A stretch of DNA of 64,000 bases from Amblyornis subalaris (GCA_018881555.1 JACAXG010000007.1:1502643-1566642), one strand, 5' to 3'. Numbered from the stretch's first letter, positions 12,401 to 24,991 are shown. Notes: generated from the letters alone by a model not told the origin. Translations and numbers: made by a program.

Positions 12401-14106
12401 TAAAACCAGTCACTCCAAATGATTTTTTTTCTCTAGTGCAGTTTATCTGTGTGTTATGGGGGAGAGATGTACCATCCTGAAAAGGTCTTGAGGATTTTCT
12501 ACAAGGGTTTCAGAAAATTGTAGTTCNGGTAGGAAAGTAAGTCTGTGTGGATGGTGATGGAAAGGTTGCATTTGTACTTCTATTTTATGCACAGACCCTG
12601 GGGTCCATTTCCTTAAAAAGCTACCTTACGATGCTGCTCTTCTGTGAAAATCCCAGCTAAATTTTGAGGAATCCACTCTGAACTGGCTCAGTTGAGCATA
12701 GTAGACTGGAGTATATTTTACTGTTTATAAATCCAGCTGGTTTCCAAATGTTCTGGGGTCTAGTTTAGCCTTCTAATACAATTATGAAAAAGAGGTCAGG
12801 CTAAATGTCAGGTGTTGACAAAGTACTGATTGTTTCCACTTTGCAGGCTTCATAAATGTCAAGAGAAAAGAACTCTGCTGTCTTGCCTTATTAGAAAAGA
12901 ATTTAGTGAATGTAATGCGTCTGAAGAGTATTAGTGTGGCAGCACAGCAAACAGGCTCCGTCTCCTTCCATATCAGGTAGCCCATTGAGGACTGGATGGC
13001 TAGATAGGTTTCTNCATTTTGGCTTTATGCTGTCTATCCAAAGTCACTCAGAGAAGTTGGGTATGTAACTCGAAATCTCTTTAATTCTCATTTTCCATTT
13101 CCAATTTTAGCCTTCCTGCAGAAGTTACCCGCTACTCTGTTATTTTTATTTTCTCTCATCTTTCTTCTTTAATTTGCTTGAGCAAGTATTCATTGAAAGA
13201 TCATTCCCAGAACTCCTTTCCAGTGTGGTTACAGCCTCCTGCTCTGCACTGCACTGCTTCTCTTTCTACTAGTTTATACCTACGGTAACAAGACACCTGT
13301 TCCTAGCAGGAATATCCTGCAATATTCTTGATCATCTTCATCAGTCATTAGGTTGTATCCACCAAGTAAATACTGGGCACCTGATTCAGAACTCTTGATT
13401 TTCTGATGGTCCTGACAGGTAGTAAGAAGGATTTTGAAGAAAGTGAAATACGATCCAGTGACCATTCTGGAGAATTGCAATATGTNGTCAGAATTTTGTA
13501 TTTAACTGAATTGGTGCATTATTTAATGGTTCAGAGCCCAAGTGAGGGATAAGAGAGCATTTCTTCAGAGCTGTGGTCCAGAGCTCTAGGTGAGCCCCAG
13601 AGAGCTACAACAGCATCATTGCAACCAAATATTATCTCCTGAGNGTTCAGGAAACTCCAGTGGTAAAAAGGACAATAAACCAAAGAAGCGTACAAAGAGC
13701 TGGAGTGGCATATTTTGGGCTCTACTCAGTTCCTGAGTGCTGTTGCATGGGAGCCTTTTCCTCCAAGATATTCCTATTGGACTGGGACATGGGAATTTTG
13801 TGCTCTTATGGAGAGAAAGCTGGAAACCAGGNGGGGATATCAACTGACTCTAAAAGGTTGTGTTTATACAACAGAATGGAATATAATTCACAGGATGAGG
13901 TGAGGACTTTTTTTGGTGAGAAGGTACTAAGTAATGGCCCGGTCCCCTGAGTGTCACATTCTTTCCTATCCTGCTTGAAGACATCTGGAAGTTAAAATTT
14001 ATGCTGAGAATAATTTTGTGAATATTTGTGAAATTCTAGTTTCCACAGGAGGTATCAGCACACACAGACTGGAGCTGTCTGATTCAGGTCAGTGGAGACT
14101 TTGGGG

Positions 14107-14150
14107 TGACAGTATTTATAAGTAAACATAAAATAATGACAGTATTTATA
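14107..14150 (+). repeat. Short direct repeat, 30 bp period
   Basis: The 14-base word TGACAGTATTTATA occurs at 14107-14120 and again at 14137-14150. The sequence between and after the copies is only weakly similar, so this is a small or partial tandem duplication. Confidence 0.6.
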
Positions 14151-14624
14151 AAAAGTTTTTATACACATGCAGGTTTGTCTTGAAAACTATACAAGACAAT
14201 TTTGGAGGCAGTTTATTTAAAACCAAAATAGTATTGGGACAAAACAGAATAACAGCAAAAATTGTGCTGTTATGAATTAAGTTGAAATACCTCATTTGCC
14301 TTCTGATGTATTCTGCTCAAATTTGCCTGCTTAAATTTTGGGCAGAGGAAGAGTAGGCAAAANGGTTTCTTCTGGCAGAAAGCTGCCTCTGCATTTTAAA
14401 TACATAAATTTAATGTAGTTACCAGGAATTGCTCTTTCTATATCTGTAATCCTTTGTGTGACATCTTTGTGCTGTGTGGCACAGCAAGGAATGGATAACA
14501 TGGAGTGCTCTCCATCTGGAAGCTGGTGGCTGCCTAGAACATAGGAATTTTTTTCAGTGCCACTTGGGAGACTACAAAAGGCATTCATTTTAAAAGTAGA
14601 CCAGGGCAATTACCACTACATTTA

Positions 14625-14741
14625 TGTTAGAGGTTAACATTAGTGTTATTTCCTCTATTGCCTGGTTTTACAGAATGTTATGCCCCACTGCTTTTATTAG
14701 ATTCAAGCAATGGATGAAATAAGTGTTATTAACCTCTAACA
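14625..14741. mobile_element. Degenerate palindromic element (MITE-like), about 117 bp
   Basis: The left end at 14625 and the right end at 14741 are inverted copies that begin with an identical 13-base stretch, TGTTAGAGGTTAA. After a small offset the pairing resumes through TTATTTC, ATTGC and TG blocks. Each arm is about 52 nt, around a loop near 14678-14690. Long imperfect palindromes of this size in amniotes are usually non-autonomous DNA transposon fossils, some of which were co-opted as conserved elements. No transposase or clear target-site duplication is visible. A hairpin RNA gene is an alternative, but the pairing is too interrupted to favour a microRNA. Confidence 0.55.
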
Positions 14742-15592
14742 CTTGAAGAAATTAGTCTTCAGGAAAGCAGAGACAAAGCCAGGCAGTTCTTTTCCCCTGC
14801 TTGTTGGTTGAGGTGCTGTAAAACTTTGCAAATTTAATAGTTATTTCATAATGTATCCGTGAAATAAAAATGATGGGAAGCAAAATAAGAAAACAAAGGT
14901 CAGTAAAGTGCTTGCAGCTTTTCTAAAGTAATTGAAAATTTACATAAACTAGAACAATAGCAGGTTTTTACTGAGTATGAGGTCACTTGAATTAAAAAAA
15001 CACTAATGTGAGTCTGAACAGAAAATATTCACCAACTGTATTTCACCGACNTCATATTTGAGAGCTGAAAACATTTTAGATGCTTTACTTTGTGGTTGCA
15101 CACAGGACCTCAAACAATGTTAGTTTAAACAATTCCAAGACCCATGTGCTTGGTGTAGTTAGTGAATGGCTACAGCAGCACCAGAAATAAGAGCTGAAGA
15201 GGTTCCCACGCAGTTCAGATTTAGCAGGAGTGCATATCCTGTCATCCTCAGACAGAGAAACCCCTAGAGGACGAAGAAATATGGCTGGATGTACTGGGAT
15301 ATGGATTCCTGAGGTCACTTCCTAGGCTGCTCAGAAACCTCATCTATTTCTGGCCATGCATGCACAGTGCTCTCTTCCTGCTCCTCACCTGCAGAGTTTA
15401 AATGATGGCGTTTCTTACCACACTGTCCTGAAGTTAATTTGGTGAATAATGGAAATTAGGGAAATTGAAGACAGACATGCAGAGGTTGTAAAAGTGTCTA
15501 TAACCATGGACTGCTTTGAGCCCAGTTGTCCTATGATTTAAAATACAGTATAAAGTTATGTATACAGTGGTGGATTGGCAAGTTTTCCTGAA

Positions 15593-15642
15593 TTGAAACT
15601 TATTTTAAGTTGAAGTTGAAAATAAGTTGAAACTTATTTTAA
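15593..15642 (+). repeat. Direct repeat with internal inverted repeat
   Basis: TTGAAACTTATTTTAA occurs at 15593-15608 and 15627-15642, a 34-bp period. Between the copies the reverse complement AAAATAAGTT also appears, so the first copy can fold back on it. This looks like replication slippage at an inverted repeat. Confidence 0.6.
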
Positions 15643-16831
15643 TTGAAGACCTTTTAACTCCAGATAAAATGAAATAAAATAGTTGTTTGTTTTTAATTAT
15701 TTCACTTCTGATTTGTCTTTTTCGTTTGTCAACACAGCTTTGCTAACCTTAAAAAGAGTTAGGTGTCCCCCTGTGTTTCCCCTCAAGTCAAGGTTGTTGA
15801 TTTGGACATCATTTGACTTTAAAATTCTAGTTCTAGTCCACTTTCTTCCCCCTGAGGTAAATGGATACTAAGAGCTCTTTGAAATATACCGTGTTTTATC
15901 AATGTACTTAATTTCTTAACAACATTTTTGTACAACGACCTGAGAACCTGTGGGGAGGAATGAAAAGCTTTTGGGGGGGGGGAAAAAAAGAAAGCATTGT
16001 TTTAAAGGAACAAGCATTGTCAAGAGGCAGTAGAAATAAGTGAACAGATGTAGCAGAGAATATTAATTTATTAAACACACGTACATACACACCAACCAAC
16101 TAACTTCTAATTACTGGTGTTTTNTTCTAAAAGCTGATGTAATCTGCCTGTCAGAGATATCCCAGTAATAAAAAATTTTGGAAATGGACCGATGATCTCA
16201 TTGATCTTTCCTATCTCTAATTGCTACAAGATTATATTTTGTTCCATATTGGAGCTTTTTAAAAGTTTATGACTAATTGCTGGTGATAAGGATAGGTATC
16301 ATTGCTTGAAATTTAAAATCTACCTTATACCCATGCNGGAAAAAAAAAAGAAAATAATGTTTTTAAAGATGACATTTAAGGGCTCTTACAGCATAATTTC
16401 TGTAGGTAGACAGCATGCCCTTAAACATCACTTCTGTAAACACTTCTTTAATATTGCTGAAGCTCAGACAGTAAATACTGCCATTTTCTAAACACCTAAA
16501 ATATCCAGTGACCCAACTAATTTACTTGCAGAACATTCAGGTTTTCGCTCACTATGTTAACTATCTCTTCAATAGCTTAATTGAGTATTTTAAGCCAATA
16601 AATTACCCTTCAACATTTCTGTCTGGACACTCAGTCAGTATCCAAAACAAGCTTGTCATTAATGAACACTTTCTCAGACAAAAGAAAGGAAGGCAGCAGA
16701 TCTGAATCGTGGACCTTGTTTGGTTCCCTTATTCTAAACACATTAGTACACTGTATTTCCCCACTTATATAGGCTTTTGTACGGTGAGCATGTGACTGTT
16801 TAAATGTCCCAGCAGGGCACCCAGAGACTGC

Positions 16832-16882
16832 AAAAAGGAATGAAAAAAAGAAAAGAAAGAAGAAAGAGAAAGAAAAAGAAAA
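16832..16882 (+). repeat. Polypurine (GA-rich) tract
   Basis: About 50 bp is almost entirely A and G, made of irregular GAAA/GAAAA units with a single T near 16841. It is a low-complexity tract that could form triplex DNA. No adjoining gene suggests a role. Confidence 0.8.
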
Positions 16883-17017
16883 TTGTTTGGAACAATTTGC
16901 ATTAGTTCAAGGGCAATGTTAAGCATTTTACAGCTGGTTTATTGCTATTCTTGTGCTGTTTAAACTGTCTTTCATGTCAAAAGTCCTTTCCTGCTTACAA
17001 ATCATCAGGAAGAATTG

Positions 17018-17286
17018 CGGCCACCACGCTGTTCGCCTAAGCTCCTCCAGGGGTTCTGGCCCTTTGATCACAGATATCGTTTGCAATCGAGTTAAAAATA
17101 GGGAGCTGCTGAGATAAGCCGAGGCTCTGACAGGAGACCAGCTTTCCTTTTTCTTCTGGACTTTGTTCGCTCCCCCTGCGCTCTGGGAACGTGTAACCTT
17201 GGCACAGAGGGAGCGCTGTTGTGGCTTTCGCAGATGCGTTTGAAGGAGTCGGGGAGGTCATTAGGGAGCTCAGCCCCTTGCGAGCG
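17018..17286. other. CpG cluster, possible regulatory element
   Basis: I count about 15 CpGs in roughly 270 bp, with mixed sequence and no tandem structure. Flanking DNA is AT-rich and CpG-poor, so the change is sharp. A minus-strand frame of 126 codons (17037-17417) and a plus-strand frame (17219-17434) are both open, but neither peptide is recognised. The pattern fits an unmethylated enhancer, an alternative promoter or a conserved non-coding element. Confidence 0.4.
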
Positions 17287-19452
17287 TGGCCCAGCTTTGA
17301 GGGATCCCTGGCTTCAAAGGATGACTTGTAAACTGGAGCCTCAGTACGTAAAACTAACAAGTGTAGGCCTGCATCCATCTTTGGGGCACATTCAACTCCA
17401 TGCCAGGGGTTTAGCACTTCTCAGCTCTCTTTAGTGAGGGGAAAACCCTGTTTAATAAAACTGAGGTTCCTTTCCTCAGTAGTTCCATTAAAATTGTCAA
17501 GGAACACTGTGCTTATTCAAGTTGATCAAAAATTCCAGTTGGCATTGNTGGGCATTAGATCAAGTTTGAAGGAAGTGGCTCTGTTGTGGGGAAAAATCTC
17601 CAGAATAGTGCATGTGCTTTTCTGCTGTAGGTGAAGAAAAGTTTTCTGAAAAACAGTCTGTATGTGCAATCTGAAGAAGAAAGGACTGCACTGCAAGTGA
17701 GGTTCATAGAACCAATCAATTTTAGTTTTGTGTCGTTGCCTTTTTAAGTTTGTTTCCTCCTCTTGGAAACATCCAGGATTCAGATAAAAGAGATCTTTAA
17801 TTTAAACTTATTATTTTTTGTCCTTAAAAAAGATCCAAATCATATAAGACATAGTCCATGCAGAGACTCCACAGCTCACACTACCTTTATTAATATTATT
17901 TATTTGTTTGACTATTTTGCTTAGGAACCTGGGTCATGAACCAGAGGCCTGGTGGGCCAGATGTAAAACCAGAAGAAAGAATAATGAAAAAAACAGTTTC
18001 TGCAGGCTTTTTGTAACCAGCAGTCGAAATACAGGGAGAGGCAGAGCAGCTGTCACACCACATCAGCAGTCTTTGTTTTTAGCAGTCTTCATGGCAAAAG
18101 AGATGTTTCAGAAGGGATTTGAATGTGGATGCAGGAGTAGCTTTACAACCATTTTTTTGCAGATGTGAAGCTTATGTTTCATTTCATAGAGAGGAGGGAG
18201 ACAGAAGATGTATAGAAAAGCACAGTGTTGTTACAGCTATGGTGTTTAAGGGATATTGGGGAGGAAAGATTAGAAGGGAGAAGCAGATTTTATTAGTTGG
18301 ATAGATTTATTTGGGGAAAAAAACCCTTACAAGATCTTAAGGGCTTTTGTGTCTGGAAGGGTTTTTTCTTTCCAAAATAGCAATTGGTATAATGGATGAT
18401 GTTTCTCTTCCCATAAACTGTGCCTTGTTTATAGAAAGGACTTACATGGCCTATCAAATCAGCTACAGATATGATTGTGCTCAATTTTGGGTTCACTTAT
18501 GCNCTGATCAGTAATGTTGTCTGATTAGAAGCAATCACTGCGTGTTCTTGTTCTCCAGAATAGAGGGGGGTGGTGGTAGTTAGATCCGTGTTTTCTGTTG
18601 TANGCAGTCACATAGCAGCTGTGATCTGACTTAATTAAGTAATTTCATAAGAACACAATATTTTATAAATCCAGGAAATGGTGAAGTTGGAGAGGAAAGT
18701 AAATCAGGCTTGAATTTTATGTGCAGTTGTTCAGCTGTTACAGAGCTGCCTCAGTGTATGTAAGATTAACAGGTCAGAACTTTTACTGCGAGTTTTGCAT
18801 TTGGGAGTATTTTAGTCATATAAATACTACTGGTAGTAAAGAAAATAACTAGAACTTTTGTGGGGAAAAGTTGTGGGTTTTTTTCCACCCTTTTTNAAAA
18901 AAAAAATGAAATATCAGTGATAATAACTCAGATTCAGTAGTCACGGTGAAGGACAGTTCTTGAGCTCTGCCTTATTTTGTACTCTATTGTCCCATAGGCT
19001 GNTGAATTGACAGAAACTCTTTACAAAACCCGTTTTCTCTATCAATTTTTGTCTTTTTAACTGCCTGGCTACTATTGNCCCCAAAGCACACCACAAGCCT
19101 GTGATCTCTTAAGATCATGCATACTGAGAAAAATGCAAGTCCATGGTAATAGGTTCTAAAAATTGTTAGGAAGAAGAATTTCCACATTTCCAAACAAAAT
19201 TTCTCAATGAAATGAGCAGCAAATGATTGGACATATGTGCAAAGGTTCCTTGTGAAACTCGAATGGGAAATTAGTCTGAGAGTTCTCACAACTCAACTGG
19301 GGCAACCACCATTGCAAAGGTGACACAGAAACATGTCAGATGTATAATGAATATACAGAGAACAGTATTTATTACTATTTAGCATAAAACATAACATAGT
19401 AAGTGCTCATAACAAGCCACCGTAATTGTATGTTGTTGACAATGTCAGAGCG

Positions 19453-19515
19453 CTCATTAGACTGAGTAATCATATGGCTGATGCTAATTATGCAGCTCAT
19501 TTGCTAATTAGATGT
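19453..19515. promoter_or_regulatory. Homeodomain/POU-type motif cluster (candidate enhancer core)
   Basis: The nonamer TGCTAATTA occurs at 19482-19490 and again at 19502-19510, with a start-to-start spacing of exactly 20 bp, close to two helical turns. The first copy is preceded by A to give the octamer-like ATGCTAAT. Additional TAAT/ATTA cores lie at about 19456 and 19466, and an E-box CATATG lies at 19471-19476. Phased ATTA sites with an E-box are typical of developmental enhancers bound by homeodomain, POU and bHLH factors. This is inference from motifs alone. Confidence 0.4.
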
Positions 19516-21589
19516 GAGTCCTTCTGGAACTCCTTAAAATGAGGCTATTGCAATTTGTATTAGGAGGCCACTTAACTGTGTGATGTGAGTCATGGCTGCT
19601 TGTTCTTGAGACAAAAGTAAGCAAAACTGCTCTGCTCTTGGGGCAAAATTTGGGAATGTATTACACTTNTCTCTGTATCTCCCTCCTGCTGTCCAGCATG
19701 GGAGAAAGCCTCCTCATTAGCCAGGAAGATGGGGATGCTCTTCAAAAAGCAGCTTTTGTGTGTGTGTGCTTTTGAAAGAGANCGTCTGTCACGTGGCCTT
19801 GAATTTCAGAAATTTGTGCTTCTCCATGGAATTCTGTGTCTGTGGAAGGCAGTTTCCATTCTTGCCCTGTAATCACTTATTTGTAGGCTTCACCTGCCAC
19901 ATACAGAGGCTTTAGAAATAGGAAAAGTGACATGGTTAGAAATGTTGGGGAGGTGTATCTGAGAGGAGGTGTAGGCTGTACACTTGACCCTCAACTTTTN
20001 GTACAACAGTGGGAGAAGGAAAAAACACGTTTTACTGTTTGATAAAGCCAAATCTCTTCCTCTTCCGCTTTGAAAAGTTTTTCTTGAAGTTGGCCTTGCT
20101 TATAATTTACTTGTTAGTACCAGCACCTCCAGNGAAATGGCTTTAATGTTATTGAAAACACCAATTCCTACTTGTATTTNCTTTTGTATCTACATTTGTT
20201 TCCTTGTTCACTGTTTTTTCTTACTCAGTTTCTATCATATTCCAAAGTTATAGGTAGTGACATCTGTGGCAGAAATGACATTATCTCTTTGTATAGGGGA
20301 TGGCATAGAAACCATGTCCAGAACTGTTTTAAATTTCTTCCTGATGATCTGTGCCTGAGGGAGGGAAGATAGGGGAGGGATAGGAAAAAACCTTTGAAGA
20401 GAATGGGAAATCCATTTGCACAGATGTCTGGAAAATCAGTTTCCTCCCAAGCTGTCGTAAGACTTTTGAAGAAATCATTATATTACCTTTTAATCCCCTA
20501 GTGCCAGCAGTTGCCTGTGTGACCAGACATTGCCAGCAATGGTGTGTGTGTCTGACAGTCACCCCTCAGTGTCCACATGTTAATTAGATTTGTTCCCGTG
20601 GAGAAGCACGTTCNTGTGCACATAGGCATAAGCATTTTTTGCTTCCCAAAATTTGACGGACGTCACGAATTGCAGGTATTAATAGAACCTGTCAAACAGT
20701 ATGGAANACGATTTACTTCCTTTTTGGCGTCAAGTATATCCTGTTCCTATAGTGAGGAAGTACTACTGCACAAATATTGGCATCTGCATTGCTTGCAGTT
20801 GTCCATTCACCAAGAAACTGGGATACTCAGCCTTCCTTTCTTCTTCCTGCAGGACAGTAGAAACTGAATATTATTCCNGTATTTTTTATATTCATAGTAC
20901 TGAAGTGTGGAGGACTGGGCTACAAGGGGGTGTTCTAGGTGCACAAGGAATAACCCTGTGTTTGGTATGCATGTTTATCTATCAAATTACTGTCAACTCA
21001 AGGATCGATAGGGTATTTCATACTCTGAATACTACTGTCAATTATCTTCAGCTAAATCTGTATCCCTTATTTACTCAGGTAAGTGTACAGAAGCTGAGAT
21101 GTGACCCACCTAAATAACTTTAAAAAAAATTGCCTCATGTTATATAAATGATTGATTATTAAACTTGCACTGTTACTAATGTAAGGGTGATACTATGTAA
21201 TTAATCTGATATCCCAGGTAGACAATACTGTCTTTGTAGTCTTAATACTGAATACACAAATCCATGCAACTCTTGCAGGAACAAGGCTTTGCTTTAATTG
21301 CTAACAAAATCTGGAAAAGTTCTTGTTGAGGATGTGTCTTCATATAAAATGTTTTATTGGGCACCCTTGGGTAGGAAGTGGTGAGCCAGACTGATTGCTT
21401 AAGCCTCAGCCACTGAAATAATAATTGTGTGTGTTGGTGACCCTGGGATTAGGATAAGACAAAGAAAGTCCCTCTGTTTTTAAGGTCATGTTGGTGTTAA
21501 GATTTGTTGGAGGAGAGGCTATTTTCCCGTTGCAAAAATGACGTTCCCCCTGCATTTTTTAAATCTTTGATGATCCCTGTAGGAGAGGG

Positions 21590-21860
21590 ATGCAGATTCT
21601 CTCCGAGCTTTGTTTACCCAGCCACAGACAAAGGTGATGTGCCCGAAGTCAACCAAGGGACCTCTCACAGCCACTTAAATGTGCACTGTCTCAAAGACGA
21701 GAGCAGACACAGGGTAATTGGCTTTCTCTTGGTAGTAAGCAGAGCTGTGTTAAATGTGGGCCCGAGGGGCACCCCTGTTTTGGGTTGTAGTTTATTATTA
21801 GGTGAGGAAATTACTGGACACCTCCAGCTGCCATTAATCAGCCGTGGAGTCTGACTGGAG
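21590..21860. promoter_or_regulatory. Motif-dense stretch, candidate conserved non-coding element
   Basis: The stretch contains a forkhead-type TGTTTAC (21611-21617), an NKX-like CCACTTAA (21671-21678), and TAATTG and ATTAATCA homeodomain-type sites. Several retained CpGs are interspersed, and there is no repeat or low-complexity sequence. Its composition resembles vertebrate conserved enhancers, but conservation cannot be assessed from one sequence. A 116-codon plus-strand frame (21504-21854) spans it without recognisable homology. Confidence 0.25.
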
Positions 21861-22948
21861 CCAAGCGAGAGGCCTGTGGGTGGATGCCGCTGAATGGCAG
21901 GGAAATACAACGAGACAGAGACAAATGTTTTCCAGCTTAGCAGCACTAAACTCTGCCCTTTCACAGTCCTTAACATGCGTGTTCAAATTGATTTAGTCTG
22001 TTTACCCCCTCAGCCTAACCATCCATTTCCATCGAAGACTGACAGTTTTATGTGTCGCTACCATGTTATTATGTGTTGCTGTGCTGCCAGTAGCGATAGT
22101 GTTTCAGAAGGACTCGCTTCCAGACATAAAGGAGAAGGGGGGCGGGGAGCCCGAGTCGCTTAATTCCGTTTTACAGGGTGCAAAACATGTTGAGCATGAC
22201 ACCCGTTCTCTCCCTTTCTCTCATTCTTCTCTTCCTTCCTTTCNTCCTCCCCCCTCCTTTATTTACTTATTCATTTATTTATTGATTTGAGTCAACACAT
22301 GCCACGGAAAATCCTTAAATGAACTCGCATGCTTGAGAAAGACATCTGTCAGGTGATGTCAGTGTCTGGCTTATCCCTCTTTCCTGTTTAGTTTACAAAC
22401 ATGCCATTCCTTCAGGGCTCTGGTATGCTGGCCAGGAGGCTGCCAGGGGTGGGTGCTGCTCAGGCAGGGAAGAGCTCAGGTAGGAAACCCAGGAGCTTCA
22501 CCTGACGCCTGAACATGCTTTAGGTCCGTCACCACTGCTCTGCTGGCAGGTCAGTGTTCCGAGGTTGCAAGAAAAGCTGAAATCGTTTATTGTACATGTT
22601 CCCAAAATGGGCATGCAGGAAGACAGAAGGGAGGAGTTGTTTTTCTGGTTTGCAAGGGTTTTTTTGAGACAGAAAACATCATCAGCTCATTATCTAAAAT
22701 CCTAATTTCAGAGTTTGATTCCACTGACACTTGTGCTGGCTCATACCTTGTTCCACAGTTTGAGGGCTGAGGATCCAGTGAGCAATGATAAAGGTGTAGA
22801 GGGAGAGCCAAAATGTGGCTCTTTCTGTATTTTGCCAGTCCTTTTATATTGAAATAAAGAAAAAANANCCCCAAACNGGACACTTCTTGTTTGACTCAAA
22901 CCCCCAAAGAGAAAGAAGTGGTAGACAGTGAATTTTGAGCATCTCAAT

Positions 22949-23247
22949 GATTACAAGGGCATGTAGTGACAGGACAAGGGGGAATGGCTTCAATGTGAAA
23001 AAGAGTATGCTTATATTAGATATTAGGAAGAAATTCTTCCACTGTGAGGGTGGTGAGGNGCTGGAACAATTTTCCCAGAGAAGCTGTGAAGGTCCCATCC
23101 CTGGAAGTGTTCAAGGCCAGGCTGGATGGGGCTTTGAGCAATGTGGTCTAGTGAAAGGTGTCTCTGTCCATGGCGGGGGGTGGAATGAGATTGTCTTTAA
23201 GGCCCCTTCCCACCCAAACCATTCTGTGATTATATGATTCTGTGATT
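22949..23247 (+). mobile_element. CR1 LINE 3' end (5'-truncated)
   Basis: This is the 3' terminal part of an avian CR1 retrotransposon. It begins near TTACAAGGGCATGTAGTGAC and runs through the usual phrases GGTGGTGAGG, CCATCCCTGGAAGTGTTCA, AGGCCAGGCTGGATGGGG and GGCCCCTTCCCACCCAAACC. It ends with the short repeats ATTCTGTGATT and ATGATTCTGTGATT that mark the CR1 3' terminus. The reading frame over it gives a decayed ORF2 C-terminal end (RKKFFHCEGG). Severe 5' truncation is normal for CR1. It is the clearest evidence that the window is avian. Confidence 0.93.
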
Positions 23248-24991
23248 AGGCTTGTCCTCTGGGCTCAGTTAGGTCAGCCTTATGAATCCCTGAGTTCAGA
23301 GTTTTAGTGCACTTGGATGAGTTTTCTCTGTTTTACTTTTGATGGTTTCTTGCTCCTTTTCCAACATGTTTTCTTTCCAGATGATGCCTCTTTACTCTTC
23401 TTTTCTTTGGACGTGAGCATNTATAAAATATGTGATATTTCTATGGAGTAATTGCATCAAAGGTAGCCTGCAATAGTAGCCACTTCAGAAGGTTGCCAGT
23501 CAATAAAGAGATTGTTTGGNCTTTCCTTGCATTGCCTGACTTTGTAAGCTAATTCAATAAGCAGAACAGTCCTAATCCACAGTGGTACCTATACAGAGCA
23601 AAACAAAACCACTTTATTCACAGAAATCTCCTTTTGGGGGGTTAGGGAAAAATGAGGGCAGGTGCTGAAGAGGCAGGTGCTATAAAAAAATGTTTGTTTT
23701 GATGGATACCAACATTCCCCACACCACATTTCTGTACTCTTTTCAAAAATGACATTTTTACTCTGCTCACCACTTGCAGGATCTGTGGTTTAAAAAGGGT
23801 TTTCCTGAACACTCTTTGCCTGCGATCATATTCTATCCATGGATAATGGAGTCACTGTTTACAAAACCTGTGTGTGTAGTTCTGAAGAAGAAGAACCCTT
23901 AGGAAGATGGGGATGTGGTCTGTGGAAGTTACTGTAAAGGCCCTAATGCCATAAAAACCGAGGGCTAAGGTTAGCAAGAGCTCAGAGCTCAAGGGTTTGC
24001 CAGTTCCTCTCTNTGTAGTGGAACTTCCATCATTCTCCTCCTCCTTAAGGCTACTTTGGTGAGATTTTTTTGTGTGCCAGGACAGCCGTCAGCTCCTCGT
24101 CCCTCCCTAAACTGGGCAGGCCCAGTGACCAGTCCCTTCCATCTTTTTTGGGGTCTCAAATAAATCAAGTGAAGTGAGAGCCTCTGTCCTGTCTCTGCTT
24201 GCACTGGAATATTGATATGTAAAAGTAATCCTTTAAATGAATATACATTGAAAATATGTAGAATTTTTTCTTCTTGAGGAACATACCTAGCACTTAGACT
24301 TATTGTTCATACAATTGCCAAACATCATTGCTGTTTCATCATTAAAATAATAAAAATATAGATTTATATATATATATATATATATGCACACACACACACA
24401 TATTTGTTTCAAAAAAATGTGCCTATCTGATCAATGTATAAAATGATGCTGCACTATTTAAAGATATAAATTGGTCCTNTAAACATAGCTAAGAATTTAT
24501 TTTAAATTGGTTTCTATTTAAAAGGATATGATAAAGCTTAATATCCCAGATTTGGATTCTACAAACTTTTGCTCACTTGCTGAGATTTAAGTACATGGGC
24601 TGAAGAAATGGTGCCATAGGAACAGCTTCATCATGTTTCATTTAAAAGCTGCCTTTTCTGAAGTGGAGAAGTCAAGCAAAGTGTCACCAACNTTTTCCAG
24701 CATAACAGCAGAAATGGAATGTATCAAAGGCAGTAATTATCATTGTATTGCTAAATGCTCAGTGCCTAGGAAATTGAAATCAAGGCCTTTCCTTAACTTT
24801 CCCATACCTTCAGCTTCTTCTTATAAACACACAGGTAACTGCATGCTATCAGGTTAGAGATAAGTATTTCTTTAGCCAATGTAAATCTGATTTTTGGTGA
24901 CTTACATGTAAAATTGCCTTACCCAGTGAATTTTAAACAGCTGGCCTATACATCCTTTTCATTCAGCTGTTTTTCCTTNTGGAGGTACTTA
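23248..24991. other. Gene-free unique sequence
   Basis: No gene is recognisable. The stretch contains the compound TA/CA microsatellite at 24365-24402. Open frames are under 80 codons and lack motifs. Confidence 0.55.
24365..24402. repeat. Compound (TA)n(CA)n microsatellite
   Basis: About ten TA units are followed directly by a G and then about seven CA units. Compound TA/CA tracts commonly arise by mutation within one array and are usually polymorphic. Confidence 0.9.

Larger units (their letters stand above)
8226..14624. other. Gene-free unique sequence
   Basis: I see no gene here. The plus-strand frame at 8216-8629 (137 codons) is hydrophobic and T-rich and only reads the DNA opposite and beyond the LINE fossil. 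Frames at 10396-10653 and 13660-13950 have no recognisable motif. A small hairpin with 9-bp arms and a 4-base loop lies at 8926-8947. A 14-base word, TGACAGTATTTATA, is repeated at 14107 and 14137. The only other structured element is the AT microsatellite at 9379-9436. Confidence 0.55.
14742..17017. other. Gene-free sequence with short repeats
   Basis: I recognise no gene. The stretch contains a 16-base direct repeat at 15593 and 15627 and a G-run/A-run junction at about 15965-15990. It also contains the purine tract at 16832-16882. All open frames are under 80 codons and unconvincing. Confidence 0.55.
17287..22948. other. Gene-free sequence with candidate regulatory stretches
   Basis: I recognise no gene. 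A motif cluster at 19453-19515 and a motif-dense stretch at 21590-21860 are listed separately. CpGs are slightly enriched at 22080-22170 beside a G-rich run. The 138-codon plus-strand frame at 20701-21117 contains unresolved bases and shows no domain. Confidence 0.5.
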
